64,000 nt of DNA from Chitinophaga pollutisoli (GTDB lineage: Bacteria; Bacteroidota; Bacteroidia; Chitinophagales; Chitinophagaceae): the NCBI RefSeq assembly GCF_038396755.1, contig NZ_CP149822.1, positions 1,550,001-1,614,000 of the forward strand. Reading direction: 5' to 3'. The translations under genes were made by a program, and so were the position numbers. Position 1 is the first letter of the stretch. Every line of letters starts with the position of its first letter. The notes under the pieces were generated by a model that was given only the letters and a program-made list of their open reading frames with translations, did no database searches and was not told where the DNA came from. Positions 16,501 through 25,067 of this stretch are shown piece by piece.

Positions 16501-18666
16501 TTACGCCTGTTCCTGGCGCCAGAAATAATAATTGAGTACGGCGCGGATCTCTCCGTACCCGACATCGTCGCCGAGCTGTTCCTTCATTTGGGTGAGCCCT
16601 TGTCCGCTTGCGTTTTCGATGGTGCGGAGGATCCATGCGAGGCGGTTGCCGTCGGGCACCACATCGCGGATATCCAGCTCGCCTTTGCGGATAAAATCGG
16701 CCAGGTGGCTTTCGATAGTGGACACGGCGAGCCCCCGGCGGGCGGCAATCTCTTCGATGGCCAGACCTTCCTGGAAGAACTGCAGGCTGGCGCGCTGGCT
16801 GTTGCCCGTTTCGGGTTTGGATTTGCGGGGCTTCGCCGTTTTACCGGCTTTGAGGTGCACCTGACTTTGCAGGCCATGGCGCGCGCAATACGTCTGCATC
16901 ACCTCCAGGAAAGGCTCCCCGTATTTGGCGAGCTTCACTTCCCCGAAGCCGGAGATGCGGGTGAGGTCGCCCAGGCTTTGGGGAAGCCAGGTGCAGAGTT
17001 CCGCCAGCGTGGCGTCGGAGAAAATGATGTAAGGCGGCACCCGCTCCTTTTCCGCCAGGCTCTTGCGCAACTGCTTGAGTTCCGCCAGCAGCAGGGGCTG
17101 CGGTATATCACCGCCGTTGCGGGCGGAACCGGAAGTGGAGATAGCGGCGGAAGCGGCGGCGGGCGCGGTGAGTTGCACCTGCACTTCGCCCTTGAGGACC
17201 GACCAGCTCGTATCGGTGAGCTTCAGCACGGGGTATTCGCCGGACGATTGCCCCAGGAACCCGAGCTGCATCAGCTCCCGGGCGTATTGTTTCCATTGTT
17301 CTTTTCCGATGTCTTTCCCGATGCCGTAGGTTTTGATTTCCTGGTGGGCATCGCGCACGCCGGCGCCTCCCCGCAGGAAATCCACCACGTAATTCAGCCC
17401 GAACCGCTCCTGGAGCCGGTAAACGGCGCTGAGCAGTTTCTGCGCGGCTACGGTGCCGTCCGCCTTTTCATACTGGCCCTGGCAGATATCGCAATTGCCG
17501 CAGGCATCGGGGGCGCCTTCCCCGAAATAGCGCAAAAGATACTGGCGGCGGCAGGTGATGGTTTCACAAAGGCCCACCATCTGCTCCAGCTTGCGGAGCA
17601 TCACGGCGGATTGTTCCTCGTTGCCTTCCACGCTGGCGAAGCGCTTCATTTTGAAAACGTCGCCGGCGCTGTAGAAAAGAATGGCTTCGGATGGCAGCCC
17701 GTCGCGGCCGGCGCGGCCGGTTTCCTGGTAATAGCCTTCGATATTCTTAGGCAGGTCGGCATGCACGACGAACCTGACGTTGCTTTTATTGATGCCCATG
17801 CCGAACGCGATGGTGGCCACCATGATGCGGACATCGTCGCGCAGGAAACGTTCCTGGCGCTCTTCGCGGAGGTTCCTTTCGAGCCCGGCGTGGTAGGCGG
17901 CGGCGGAGAATCCTTCGCGCTGGAGGTCTTCCGCGAGGGATTCGGTGCCGGAGCGGGAGAGGCAGTAGATGATGCCGCTATCGTCGGGCCGCTGGCGGAG
18001 ATAATCGACCAGTTGCTGATAATAGTCTTTTTTGGGGCGGATGCTGTAGTGGATATTGGGCCGGTTGAAGGAATTTTCGAACACGGCGGGGTTGCGGAGC
18101 CGGAGTTTTTCGAGGATATCCTGCTTGGTGATGGCATCTGCTGTAGCGGTGAGGGCGATCACGGGCACGTTGGGGAATTTATCCTTGAGTTGTCCGAGGG
18201 CGAGGTATTCCTGCCGGAAATCGTGGCCCCAATGGCTGATACAGTGCGCTTCGTCGATCGCGAAAAGCGCGACTTTCTGCCCGGCGAGCCACTGCATGAA
18301 GTTCGCTTCGCCGATCAGGCGTTCCGGCGCGAGGTACAGCAGTTTTACATGCCCCTGCTGCAGCATCTGCATGACGGTCTGCTGTTCGGACATGGACTGC
18401 GTGGAATTGAGGAACGCGGCCGTAATGCCGTTCTGGCGCAATGCGTCTACCTGGTCTTTCATCAACGCGATCAGGGGCGACACCACGATGGTAACGCCTT
18501 CCATGGCCAGGGCGGGAAGCTGGTAGCAGATAGACTTTCCGCCGCCCGTAGGCATTAAAACCATCGTATCCCCACCATTCAGCACATGCTCGATGATAGC
18601 CTGCTGATTATGACGGAATTGCGTATAACCGAAATGTTGTTTCAGCAGTGATAACAGCGCCTGCAT
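16501..18666 (-). CDS. recQ: ATP-dependent DNA helicase RecQ
   Basis: RecQ unwinds DNA 3-prime to 5-prime in recombination and fork repair. The 721 residues show Walker A (LMPTGGGKSICYQLP), the DEAH box (FAIDEAHCISHWGHDFR), helicase motif VI (YYQETGRAGRDGLPSEAIL), and the zinc-binding RecQ-Ct segment (CRRQYLLRYFGE, CGNCDIC). A winged-helix RQC domain and an HRDC domain (about residues 530-600, LAELCTWLPQSLGDLTRISGFG) follow. The extra C-terminal helix-turn-helix region (EGLAIEEIAARRGLAVSTIESHL) is common in Bacteroidota RecQ. Confidence 0.96.
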   Translation of the reverse strand: MQALLSLLKQHFGYTQFRHNQQAIIEHVLNGGDTMVLMPTGGGKSICYQLPALAMEGVTIVVSPLIALMKDQVDALRQNGITAAFLNSTQSMSEQQTVMQMLQQGHVKLLYLAPERLIGEANFMQWLAGQKVALFAIDEAHCISHWGHDFRQEYLALGQLKDKFPNVPVIALTATADAITKQDILEKLRLRNPAVFENSFNRPNIHYSIRPKKDYYQQLVDYLRQRPDDSGIIYCLSRSGTESLAEDLQREGFSAAAYHAGLERNLREERQERFLRDDVRIMVATIAFGMGINKSNVRFVVHADLPKNIEGYYQETGRAGRDGLPSEAILFYSAGDVFKMKRFASVEGNEEQSAVMLRKLEQMVGLCETITCRRQYLLRYFGEGAPDACGNCDICQGQYEKADGTVAAQKLLSAVYRLQERFGLNYVVDFLRGGAGVRDAHQEIKTYGIGKDIGKEQWKQYARELMQLGFLGQSSGEYPVLKLTDTSWSVLKGEVQVQLTAPAAASAAISTSGSARNGGDIPQPLLLAELKQLRKSLAEKERVPPYIIFSDATLAELCTWLPQSLGDLTRISGFGEVKLAKYGEPFLEVMQTYCARHGLQSQVHLKAGKTAKPRKSKPETGNSQRASLQFFQEGLAIEEIAARRGLAVSTIESHLADFIRKGELDIRDVVPDGNRLAWILRTIENASGQGLTQMKEQLGDDVGYGEIRAVLNYYFWRQEQA

Positions 18667-18691
18667 ACCCTAACTTAATTTTGCTTCCGGG

Positions 18692-18699
18692 CAAATATA
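18692..18699 (-). promoter_or_regulatory. -7 box of recQ
   Basis: TATATTTG on the minus strand lies 25 bases before the recQ ATG. No clear -33 TTG was seen. Confidence 0.4.
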
Positions 18700-18852
18700 G
18701 GATAAAACGATGTGCATAAATTTAACATGAACAACTATCCCGGTAAGGAATAATTCGATAAATTTATAACGAGAGTCTGAAAAAGCTAAATCGAAACAAG
18801 ACTGATACAACTGTCGCACACACATCACCCAAACAACTGAACACTGAAACTT

Positions 18853-19236
18853 ATGGAACTGCTGGCACCCATTCCTACACTGGCTACACCGTCGCTCCAG
18901 GAGACGGTAGATTTTTACGTTTCCGTATTGGATTTCACCTGCAAGACGCTGGATGAGACATGGAAATTCGCTTCTATTCAAAAAGACAAGGTGACCATGC
19001 AACTGGTGCACCCGCAGGCGAAGTTCCCGTTCGGCAGCTCCACGCCTTTTGAAGAGCCCGTATTTACCGGCGCCATTTACATTCACATGGATGGCATCGA
19101 TGAATTGTGGGAAAAGGTGAAAGACCGTGCGGAAGTATGCTTCCCCGTGCAGAATTTCGATTACGGCATGCGCGAATTCGGTATTTACGACAACAACGGA
19201 TACCTGCTGCAATTCGGTCAGCAGATCAGCGCGTAA
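18853..19236 (+). CDS. VOC-family (glyoxalase/bleomycin-resistance fold) protein
   Basis: The 127 residues form one VOC module with two beta-alpha-beta-beta-beta repeats. The opening PIPTLATPSLQETVDFYVSVLDF, the central FTGAIYIHMDGIDELWEKVK and the closing MREFGIYDNNGYLLQFGQ, with the final Glu-type metal position replaced by Q/F context, are typical. The fold covers glyoxalases, dioxygenases and antibiotic-binding proteins, and nothing here picks one. It stands alone ahead of a long noncoding stretch. Confidence 0.85.
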   Translation: MELLAPIPTLATPSLQETVDFYVSVLDFTCKTLDETWKFASIQKDKVTMQLVHPQAKFPFGSSTPFEEPVFTGAIYIHMDGIDELWEKVKDRAEVCFPVQNFDYGMREFGIYDNNGYLLQFGQQISA

Positions 19237-19892
19237 TCCGTCATTTTCCGCCATCGAATGGAAGGCCCCGCCTTCCTCCCGATAAAAATATTCCCCCAGG
19301 CTTGCCGCAAACGGCAGTACCTCGGGGAAATTTTCATGCGCGTTACCCGCATAAGCGGCTTACCTGTTAGTACGGTTACAGTACGGTATCCCTACTAAGC
19401 CTGTACTGATTGAATAGGCCTGATACCCATCGGTATCGGTCTTGTCCTGATAATGGTTTACAGTTTTGTGGTGTAAACCTATTTTAGGACGTGACCCCTA
19501 TTTTGAGCTGTAAAGTAAATCCTGTAGCAAGAGGATCCTTCTGTAAAGCTATAGCTGTATCGATCTCCGGGACTGTAAAGTAAATCCCGTATTTATTAAT
19601 CATACCCTGTAAGGTTTTTTCAGTATAAGACAGTATAAGACACAACGGGCTTAACGATACATTAAGCCACCTGTAAGCCACCCCTGAGCTACCTATGAGC
19701 TACCCCTATATGGGGGTAGGATATGGGTAAGATATGGGTGGTATATATATGGGATATGGGTAAGATATCCCTTCCTGAACCCTGTGCAAAGGTTACGGTA
19801 AGGGCACGGTATATCCCGGCAGGAGGCGCAGTCCGGCTGCTGGCGTTAAGGGAAAGATAAAAAGGGGAAGATGCGGTGCGACGGCGGGCGAT
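19237..19892. repeat. Noncoding block rich in short direct and inverted repeats
   Basis: About 650 bases carry no convincing gene but many iterated words. A 19-base unit CTGTAAAGTAAATCCTGTA recurs at 19508-19526 and 19573-19591 with one mismatch. CAGTATAAGA is in tandem at 19621-19640. TGAGCTACC occurs at 19685 and 19696, and GGATATGGGTAAGATAT is identical at 19719-19735 and 19752-19768. GGTTTACA/TGTAAACC form a hairpin at 19455-19479. Base composition is visibly richer in T and A than in flanking genes. No match to an origin, CRISPR or insertion sequence was recognised. Confidence 0.6.
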
Positions 19893-19919
19893 AAAAAAAC
19901 CGCAGCGCTGACGCTGCGG
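19893..19919 (-). terminator. Terminator of the candidate small RNA
   Basis: On the minus strand a perfect eight-base stem CCGCAGCG/CGCTGCGG with a four-base loop is followed by seven T residues. No minus-strand gene ends here. Confidence 0.85.
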
Positions 19920-20046
19920 CTATTATCCATGATAACTCACATTCCTTCTGCTCCTGTAGGGTTTTCCGAGGACAATGCGTTTTAAATGGAAAATAGGTTT
20001 ATGTGAAGCGACGATAATCAATGCGTTGCGGACGACAGATTTAGAT
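19893..20046 (-). ncRNA. Candidate structured small RNA
   Basis: A minus-strand transcript is predicted between a promoter (20052-20080) and a strong terminator (19893-19919), with no minus-strand CDS between them. The interior can fold into a long rod: ATTATC pairs with GATAAT, TCACAT with ATGTGA, and TTTTCC with GGAAAA, nested in that order around an unpaired loop, with the terminator hairpin following. A rod with internal bubbles is reminiscent of 6S RNA, but no sequence match to 6S was established. Expression is not shown. Confidence 0.45.
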
Positions 20047-20051
20047 TTACA

Positions 20052-20080
20052 TAAATATAGTTAAATTCGCTGATTCGCAA
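20052..20080 (-). promoter_or_regulatory. Promoter of the candidate small RNA
   Basis: On the minus strand TTG (20078-20080), 18 bases, then TATATTTA (20052-20059), one base off the TAnnTTTG consensus. Confidence 0.4.
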
Positions 20081-20108
20081 CCACTTTTTTCTAAAACCCC
20101 GCTTCCGC

Positions 20109-20801
20109 ATGAAACCTGCCCTCATCCTGCTTCACGGCGCATTGGGCGCCATTCAGCACTTCGACAGCATCGCTTCGGTTCTGGAGGATCAGTACGACGT
20201 TCACCGGTTCAACCTCCACGGCCACGGGGGCACGCCTTTACCTGAAACTCCGCTCCGCATCGAAGGTTTCACGGCGCAGCTGATCGATTACATCCGGCAG
20301 CACCACCTCGCCCCTGCCGCCGTTTTCGGCTACAGTATGGGCGGGTACGTCGCCATGCAGGCCGCCATCCAGGCGCCCGATACCATTGCCCGCATCCTCA
20401 CCCTGGGCACCAAATTCGACTGGACGCCCGACGTGGCCGCCAAAGAAGCCCGGCAGCTCAACGCCGACTTCCTCCGCGACAAAGCCCCCGCATTCGTGAG
20501 CCAGTTGGCCGAATTCCACGGCGCGGCCGCCTGGGAACCGCTGCTACCCGCCACGGTAGGTCTCATGGAAGCCCTCGGCGAGCGCCCCCTCCTCACCCCG
20601 GAAACCGTTGCCGCGGTGGAAGCGCCCGTCCGCCTCATGGTGGGCGACCGCGACCACATGGTGAGCATCGAAGAAACCCTGGGCATCTTCCGCAACCTGC
20701 CTAACGGCTCCATGGTGGTGCTCCCCGAGACCAAACACCCCATCGAGAAGGTGAACAAGGCCGTGCTGATCTGGGAGATCCGTTCGTTCATGACCCTGTA
20801 A
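20109..20801 (+). CDS. Alpha/beta hydrolase
   Basis: This 230-residue cytoplasmic hydrolase has the oxyanion-hole start LILLHGALGA and the nucleophile elbow GYSMGG (Ser at about residue 78). The acid appears in MVGDRDHMVS and the histidine in ETKHPIEK. The strand order and length fit small esterases of the MenH/haloperoxidase type, but the substrate is not indicated. It has no close neighbour on the same strand and no signal peptide. Confidence 0.9.
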   Translation: MKPALILLHGALGAIQHFDSIASVLEDQYDVHRFNLHGHGGTPLPETPLRIEGFTAQLIDYIRQHHLAPAAVFGYSMGGYVAMQAAIQAPDTIARILTLGTKFDWTPDVAAKEARQLNADFLRDKAPAFVSQLAEFHGAAAWEPLLPATVGLMEALGERPLLTPETVAAVEAPVRLMVGDRDHMVSIEETLGIFRNLPNGSMVVLPETKHPIEKVNKAVLIWEIRSFMTL

Positions 20802-20818
20802 ACGGGGCGCAGCGGCAT

Positions 20819-20846
20819 AAAAAAGGCGCTCCCGGCCGGGAGCGCC
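20819..20846 (-). terminator. Terminator of the DUF4920 gene
   Basis: The perfect palindromic stem GGCGCTCCCGG/CCGGGAGCGCC is followed on the minus strand by six T residues. It lies between convergent genes and may also end the hydrolase. Confidence 0.82.
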
Positions 20847-20869
20847 TTGCGTGTCCGCGCGAGCGGAAA

Positions 20870-21346
20870 TTATTTAACTACCACTACTCCATCAGCCACG
20901 ATTACGATGTCCTTTTTGGGCGTTTTGATCTTTTCGATTTCTTCTTTGCTCTTACCGGCGTCTTCCGCGTAATGGCGCAGCCTTTCCACCGAGGTTTCCG
21001 TCACATTCGCCGTGCCTTCCACCACCACGGTTTTACCCACGATATTCTGCGGCATAAAAAAACCGTAATCGGTGAATTTCACCATTACCGCCTCACCGTT
21101 GCTGCGCTCCAGTTTCATGAAACAGCCTTTCTTTTTGCATACTTCCACCACTTTCCCTTCAATTTTACCATTGTAGGAAGTGGATTCGCCGATCTGCTTT
21201 TCGAGGTCCGACAACGCTACAGCGCCCTGAGCGTCAATGCTTTTGCCGTATGTAACGCCGGGAGCCGCGGAAGCGACCTTATCCTGGGCCTGCGCTCCGC
21301 CGCCAGCCAGCAGGGCCGCAGCAAACAAGAAGAATATTTTTCTCAT
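20870..21346 (-). CDS. DUF4920 domain protein, exported
   Basis: The 158 residues start with a signal peptide (KIFFLFAAALLAGGGAQAQ). The DUF4920 core has an OB-like pattern: YNGKIEGKVVEVCKKKGCFM, then VMVKFTDYGFFMPQN and GKTVVVEGTANVTETSV. The CKKKGC pair of cysteines is conserved in the family. The protein is expected in the periplasm; its function is unknown. It stands alone, with a TATATTTG box about 30 bases upstream. Confidence 0.88.
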   Translation of the reverse strand: MRKIFFLFAAALLAGGGAQAQDKVASAAPGVTYGKSIDAQGAVALSDLEKQIGESTSYNGKIEGKVVEVCKKKGCFMKLERSNGEAVMVKFTDYGFFMPQNIVGKTVVVEGTANVTETSVERLRHYAEDAGKSKEEIEKIKTPKKDIVIVADGVVVVK

Positions 21347-21374
21347 AAGGTCAGATGATTTTTAACGTCTTGCC

Positions 21375-21382
21375 CAAATATA
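21375..21382 (-). promoter_or_regulatory. -7 box of the DUF4920 gene
   Basis: TATATTTG on the minus strand lies 28 bases before the ATG at 21346. Confidence 0.4.
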
Positions 21383-21483
21383 CGCCGTAAACCGGCCAAA
21401 TCATCAGCCCATTTTTTCATAATTTATGAGATGTTATAATATATCTTTGCAGTGTGGATTTTACCACCGGATACACCATCTGA

Positions 21484-21515
21484 AACGGGCGTAGCTACGG
21501 CGCGCCCGTACTTTT
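21484..21515 (+). terminator. GC hairpin with T run next to the LytTR gene
   Basis: The stem ACGGGCG/CGCCCGT is followed on the plus strand by ACTTTTTC. It abuts the minus-strand LytTR stop and could end that operon, although the T run is better in the plus direction. Confidence 0.45.
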
Positions 21516-22223
21516 TCAACCATCCCCGCTGATTTTCCCTATCGCTTCGGCAAACGCCGCCCCGATCGGTATTTCCGCATCGCCCACATACACATTGTTC
21601 CGGTCGATACGGTCGACGCGCGCATTGGCCACGATATACGAGCGGTGAACGCGGGTAAACTGGCCCGTGGGCAGCAGATCGAGCGCTTCCTGCATGGAGA
21701 GGCGGCTCAGCAGCTTACGGTCGCCCAGTACGAACTGTACATAATTTCCGGCGCTTTCCACGAACAGGATATCCTGGAAGGCAATCTTCCATTGCTCGTA
21801 TCCGCTTTTGATGAAAATATAATCCTGGGCCTGCGCGGCGGCGGCCTGCGGACGGTCCTGCTTCAGCACCATGAGGCTGTGCGCCTTATTGCATGCTTTC
21901 AGGAAACGTGCCAGGGAAAAGGGTTTCAGGAGATAATCGATCGCATCCAGTTCAAAGCTCTGCACCGCATGTTCGGAATACGCGGTGGTGAAGATGGTCA
22001 TGGGCGGCTCGTGGAGGCCCGACAGGAAATCGAGCCCCGAGATATCCGGCATTTTGATATCGAGGAAGAGTAAATCAATCTTTTCGCGCCGCAGGTAGTC
22101 CATGGCTTCGAACGCATTGGTGAAGGTGCGCTTCAATTCAATGAAAGGCACCTTCTCCGCATGCGCGGCAATCACGGACAGTGCTACGGGTTCGTCGTCG
22201 ATCGCGATGGCGGTCATTTTCAT
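21516..22223 (-). CDS. LytTR-family response regulator
   Basis: The 235-residue regulator has a receiver domain with acidic pocket IAIDDEP, the phospho-acceptor Asp in LLFLDIKMPDISG (about residue 55) and the switch lysine in YLLKPFS. The LytTR DNA-binding domain fills the C-terminal half (ILFVESAGNYVQFVLGDRKLL, FTRVHRSYIVANARVDRID). It is the last gene of a three-gene operon, 17 bases after the DUF4407 gene, and is probably phosphorylated by the kinase encoded first in that operon. Confidence 0.94.
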   Translation of the reverse strand: MKMTAIAIDDEPVALSVIAAHAEKVPFIELKRTFTNAFEAMDYLRREKIDLLFLDIKMPDISGLDFLSGLHEPPMTIFTTAYSEHAVQSFELDAIDYLLKPFSLARFLKACNKAHSLMVLKQDRPQAAAAQAQDYIFIKSGYEQWKIAFQDILFVESAGNYVQFVLGDRKLLSRLSMQEALDLLPTGQFTRVHRSYIVANARVDRIDRNNVYVGDAEIPIGAAFAEAIGKISGDG

Positions 22224-22240
22224 AAGTACAATTTACAATT

Positions 22241-23446
22241 TCAGGCCTTATGGAGTAACAGCAACCTGCGCGCGGAATCCCAGAGTTTGCGGAAGCTGCG
22301 CCCATCGGCCTGTTCCCATTCCTCCACCAGTTTTTCCGACTCGCGCCGGCGGGCGCTGGCCGTCAATCCGAAAATATGGTCCATTACTTCTTTATCCGCC
22401 GCGCCCGCGCCTTCATGGAAATGCGCCTGCAGCAAGCGTTGCTCTTTGGCCGTAAGCTCCGACTGGCTGACGCTCGCCGCCGTCATCGCCGCCAGGCGCG
22501 CGTCGTATTCGCCTTTGGGCATCATGAGTTTGGTGAGGAGGGGCATGATTTCGATGAGGGTGATGATGAACACGATGAGCCGGTAGCGTTGTTGCAGGGG
22601 CGGACGCTCTTCCGTGAGCGTGTTCAGCGCCTCGATCTGCGCCAGGAAGCCGTCGGTCAGCGTAGCACGGTAGGCGGCTTCGCGGATGCTGTCTTCCGCC
22701 TGGATCACCGCGAGTTCCTGCAGGGGCCCCTCGCGGAGGACGGCGGTTTCGGAACGGAGTTGCCGCAATGCTTCTTCGGCTTTCAGGTATTCGTTCCGCT
22801 TCACTTTCGCCACGGCGTACTCGCCGATGCGGCCAGAGCCGCCGGTACCGTCGGTTTCGCGGATATAGGCGTCTTTATAATCCTGTACCTGCTTTTCGCG
22901 GCCGGCCAGGTTTTTATCATATCCCGCCAGCTGGTTGCGCAACCGGTTGGTCCGTTCGGCGTTATAAGCGGTTTGATGTTGCCGGTATGTCTCCATCTTC
23001 TTTTGCCGGTCTATCACCATTTGCGCCTGCACATCTTTCTGGAACAGCATCAGCACTACCGGTTGCGAAATAAACAACCCGATGGTAATGGCAAGAATGA
23101 GGCGGAAGGCCACGGGCAGTACCTGCGGCTTGCCGTTGCGCTGCATGGCGGCGATGAGGCTCCTGTCGATGCAGAGCACGGCGAACCCGAAAAAGAGCGC
23201 CAGTCCGCCGATGAGAAGATCGTCTTTCACGACGGTAGAAAAGAAATACCCCCAGGACAGGGTCGCGAAAAGGGCGGTAACGAGCACTGCCAGGCCGATG
23301 ATGCGGTATCTTTCCCTGTCGGCTTTGCATTCGGCGAGCACTTCCGGGTCGGCGGCGGCGAGCCACCAGAGGAAACGGCTCCATCCGTCGGGCTCGTAGT
23401 TTTTAACGGGTGTGTTTTCGGCTGGTTGTTGCGTGGTTCCGGTCAT
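22241..23446 (-). CDS. DUF4407 membrane protein
   Basis: The protein has 401 residues from ATG 23446 (MTGTTQQPAEN). Two pairs of membrane helices are visible: IIGLAVLVTALFATLSWGYFF and LLIGGLALFFGFAVLCIDRS, then FRLILAITIGLFISQPVVLML, and late LIVFIITLIEIMPLLTKL. Between them is a long charged, probably coiled-coil stretch (about residues 150-270). This is the DUF4407 layout; no activity is known. It sits 4 bases after the kinase gene and 17 before the LytTR gene, so it is translated with the two-component pair and may act as sensor, effector or accessory. Confidence 0.88.
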   Translation of the reverse strand: MTGTTQQPAENTPVKNYEPDGWSRFLWWLAAADPEVLAECKADRERYRIIGLAVLVTALFATLSWGYFFSTVVKDDLLIGGLALFFGFAVLCIDRSLIAAMQRNGKPQVLPVAFRLILAITIGLFISQPVVLMLFQKDVQAQMVIDRQKKMETYRQHQTAYNAERTNRLRNQLAGYDKNLAGREKQVQDYKDAYIRETDGTGGSGRIGEYAVAKVKRNEYLKAEEALRQLRSETAVLREGPLQELAVIQAEDSIREAAYRATLTDGFLAQIEALNTLTEERPPLQQRYRLIVFIITLIEIMPLLTKLMMPKGEYDARLAAMTAASVSQSELTAKEQRLLQAHFHEGAGAADKEVMDHIFGLTASARRRESEKLVEEWEQADGRSFRKLWDSARRLLLLHKA

Positions 23447-23450
23447 GCTG

Positions 23451-24959
23451 CTACAATAATTTATCGGAAGTAATGGTAAGATGGACAAAGAATTCGGTGG
23501 CGGTTTGGCGGATGGAAAGCTCGTGGCGGCCGGGGTACAGCAATTGCAGGCGGCGGCGGACGTTATTCAGCCCGATGCCGAGGCTATTCCTTTCCGGGTC
23601 ATTTTCGGGCCGCGGGTGGATGCTGTTGTAGGCATCGAAGTAGATATGTTGCGCATCGCAGGACATCGACACCACGATCCACGACCGGTTCCGGAGGCTG
23701 ATGCCGTGTTTGAAAGCATTCTCGACGAAGGGGATCAGGAGCATGGGCGCGATGCTGTGCTCGCAATCAGATTCCTGGATGTTGACTTCGATCTTGATAT
23801 CGGGGGATTCCTGGGTGCGGAGGCGCTGGAGGGAGATGTAATTCTGGAGATAGGCGACTTCCTTGCTGAGGTGGATTTTTTCTTCCGTGTTCTCGTGGAG
23901 CATGAACCGCATCATATCCCCCAGCTTCTGGATGCCTTCGCTGGTGCGGGCGGCGCGTTCCTGAAGGGCGGTGCCGTATAGCGTGTTAAGGGCGTTGAAG
24001 AGAAAATGAGGGTTGATCTGGGAGCGGAGAAAGTCCAGATTGGCGGAAGAGCGACCCAACGCTTTTTCCAGGCTCAACACCTCATTTTTTTGTTTCAGGG
24101 TCAGCCGCGTGATGCCCCAGGCCAGGGGTACCACCAACAGCAGTTCGGCGCCCAAAATCATGAAATAATACCCGACCATCCCGCGGATGTTGGTGGTAGC
24201 ATCGAACAACACGCTGGCGGCCACGAAAGTGACGAGCACCACCACGATCGCGTTGGGGAACAGCTGTTGCCAGCTGCGCTCCTTGCGGAGGAGGGGCTGG
24301 AAGAAGCGGCGGCTGAGGAAATAATACGCGATCACGTAGCAGCCGCCAACCCAGAAGAGGAAATTGGTGCGGGCAGGCCGGCGGTCGAGGATGAAAAAGA
24401 ATGTCAGCGACAGCCAGACAATAACCATCACGATCATATCGGCAGGTACTTTCACGCCCCTGATGCGGCCCATCCATCCTTCCTGGGCGCCGGTGAGCAG
24501 GAGCACCTTCAGCCCGTAATACGCCGCAAATCCCACCAGCGCCACAAACAGGATGATCGCCGCGCGGCCGGCGCACCAGAGGTGAAATGCGGATACAGTT
24601 GGGAATGTGGTCAGAAAGCCGTACCACCAGCTTTCGGCGACCATCATCATCGCCCAGGCGCATACAGCCGTTGCCAGTGCCAGCACCACACCCCGCCAGT
24701 TGCGCCTGTGCTCGATGAACTCGGGCATCACACGGATGTTCAGCATGAGAAACCCACCAAATGCAGCGGTGGCGAATAGCAGTCCGGGCCATACGGTATG
24801 GAGGAAATGATCGTAGTAAAGTCCTTCCCTTTCGAACTGGTGCGCCTGCCAGGAATAAGTGCGGACGTCATAGGAAAGGACAGGGAACAGGAGCATCATC
24901 CATGTCAACAGGTAAAAACCGGTTGCTACCCATATTTCCACCTTCTGGAATTTCTTCAT
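23451..24959 (-). CDS. LytS-type sensor histidine kinase
   Basis: The 502-residue kinase has about eight N-terminal membrane helices with no large periplasmic domain. The His_kinase dimerisation motif is SQINPHFLFNALNTLYG (about residue 320), with the phospho-acceptor in NPHFLFN. The ATPase part has the N box VENAFKHGIS and the G box LGIGLNNVRRRL. It heads an operon with DUF4407 and LytTR genes. The LytTR regulator is the obvious partner. The signal sensed is unknown; with mainly membrane helices it may read a membrane or lipid signal. Confidence 0.93.
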   Translation of the reverse strand: MKKFQKVEIWVATGFYLLTWMMLLFPVLSYDVRTYSWQAHQFEREGLYYDHFLHTVWPGLLFATAAFGGFLMLNIRVMPEFIEHRRNWRGVVLALATAVCAWAMMMVAESWWYGFLTTFPTVSAFHLWCAGRAAIILFVALVGFAAYYGLKVLLLTGAQEGWMGRIRGVKVPADMIVMVIVWLSLTFFFILDRRPARTNFLFWVGGCYVIAYYFLSRRFFQPLLRKERSWQQLFPNAIVVVLVTFVAASVLFDATTNIRGMVGYYFMILGAELLLVVPLAWGITRLTLKQKNEVLSLEKALGRSSANLDFLRSQINPHFLFNALNTLYGTALQERAARTSEGIQKLGDMMRFMLHENTEEKIHLSKEVAYLQNYISLQRLRTQESPDIKIEVNIQESDCEHSIAPMLLIPFVENAFKHGISLRNRSWIVVSMSCDAQHIYFDAYNSIHPRPENDPERNSLGIGLNNVRRRLQLLYPGRHELSIRQTATEFFVHLTITSDKLL

Positions 24960-25054
24960 GCGGGATTCTTTGATGCAATATTAACAAAGCCGCGGCTCCC
25001 CTTTGCCGAAATGGGATGAAATTACGGGAATATGGGACGAACATTCCTTTTTCA

Positions 25055-25062
25055 TAACTTTG
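25055..25062 (+). promoter_or_regulatory. -7 box of aguB-aguA
   Basis: TAACTTTG ends 5 bases before the aguB ATG at 25068, implying a leaderless or nearly leaderless transcript. Confidence 0.5.
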
Positions 25063-25067
25063 CGCCC

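Noticed and set aside
16588..18558. A 656-codon open frame opposite recQ, and similar long frames opposite dnaG, katE and others
   Set aside because: These are antisense shadows: they lack recognisable domains and arise from the high GC third-position bias of the true genes on the other strand.
19484..19681. A 65-codon minus-strand frame in the repeat-rich block
   Set aside because: No recognisable motif, no ribosome site or promoter box, and it spans the repeated words, so it is probably chance.
19380..19800. CRISPR array or replication origin in the repeat-rich block
   Set aside because: Repeats are too short and irregular for CRISPR and have no uniform spacers; no DnaA-box cluster (TTATCCACA-like) was seen.
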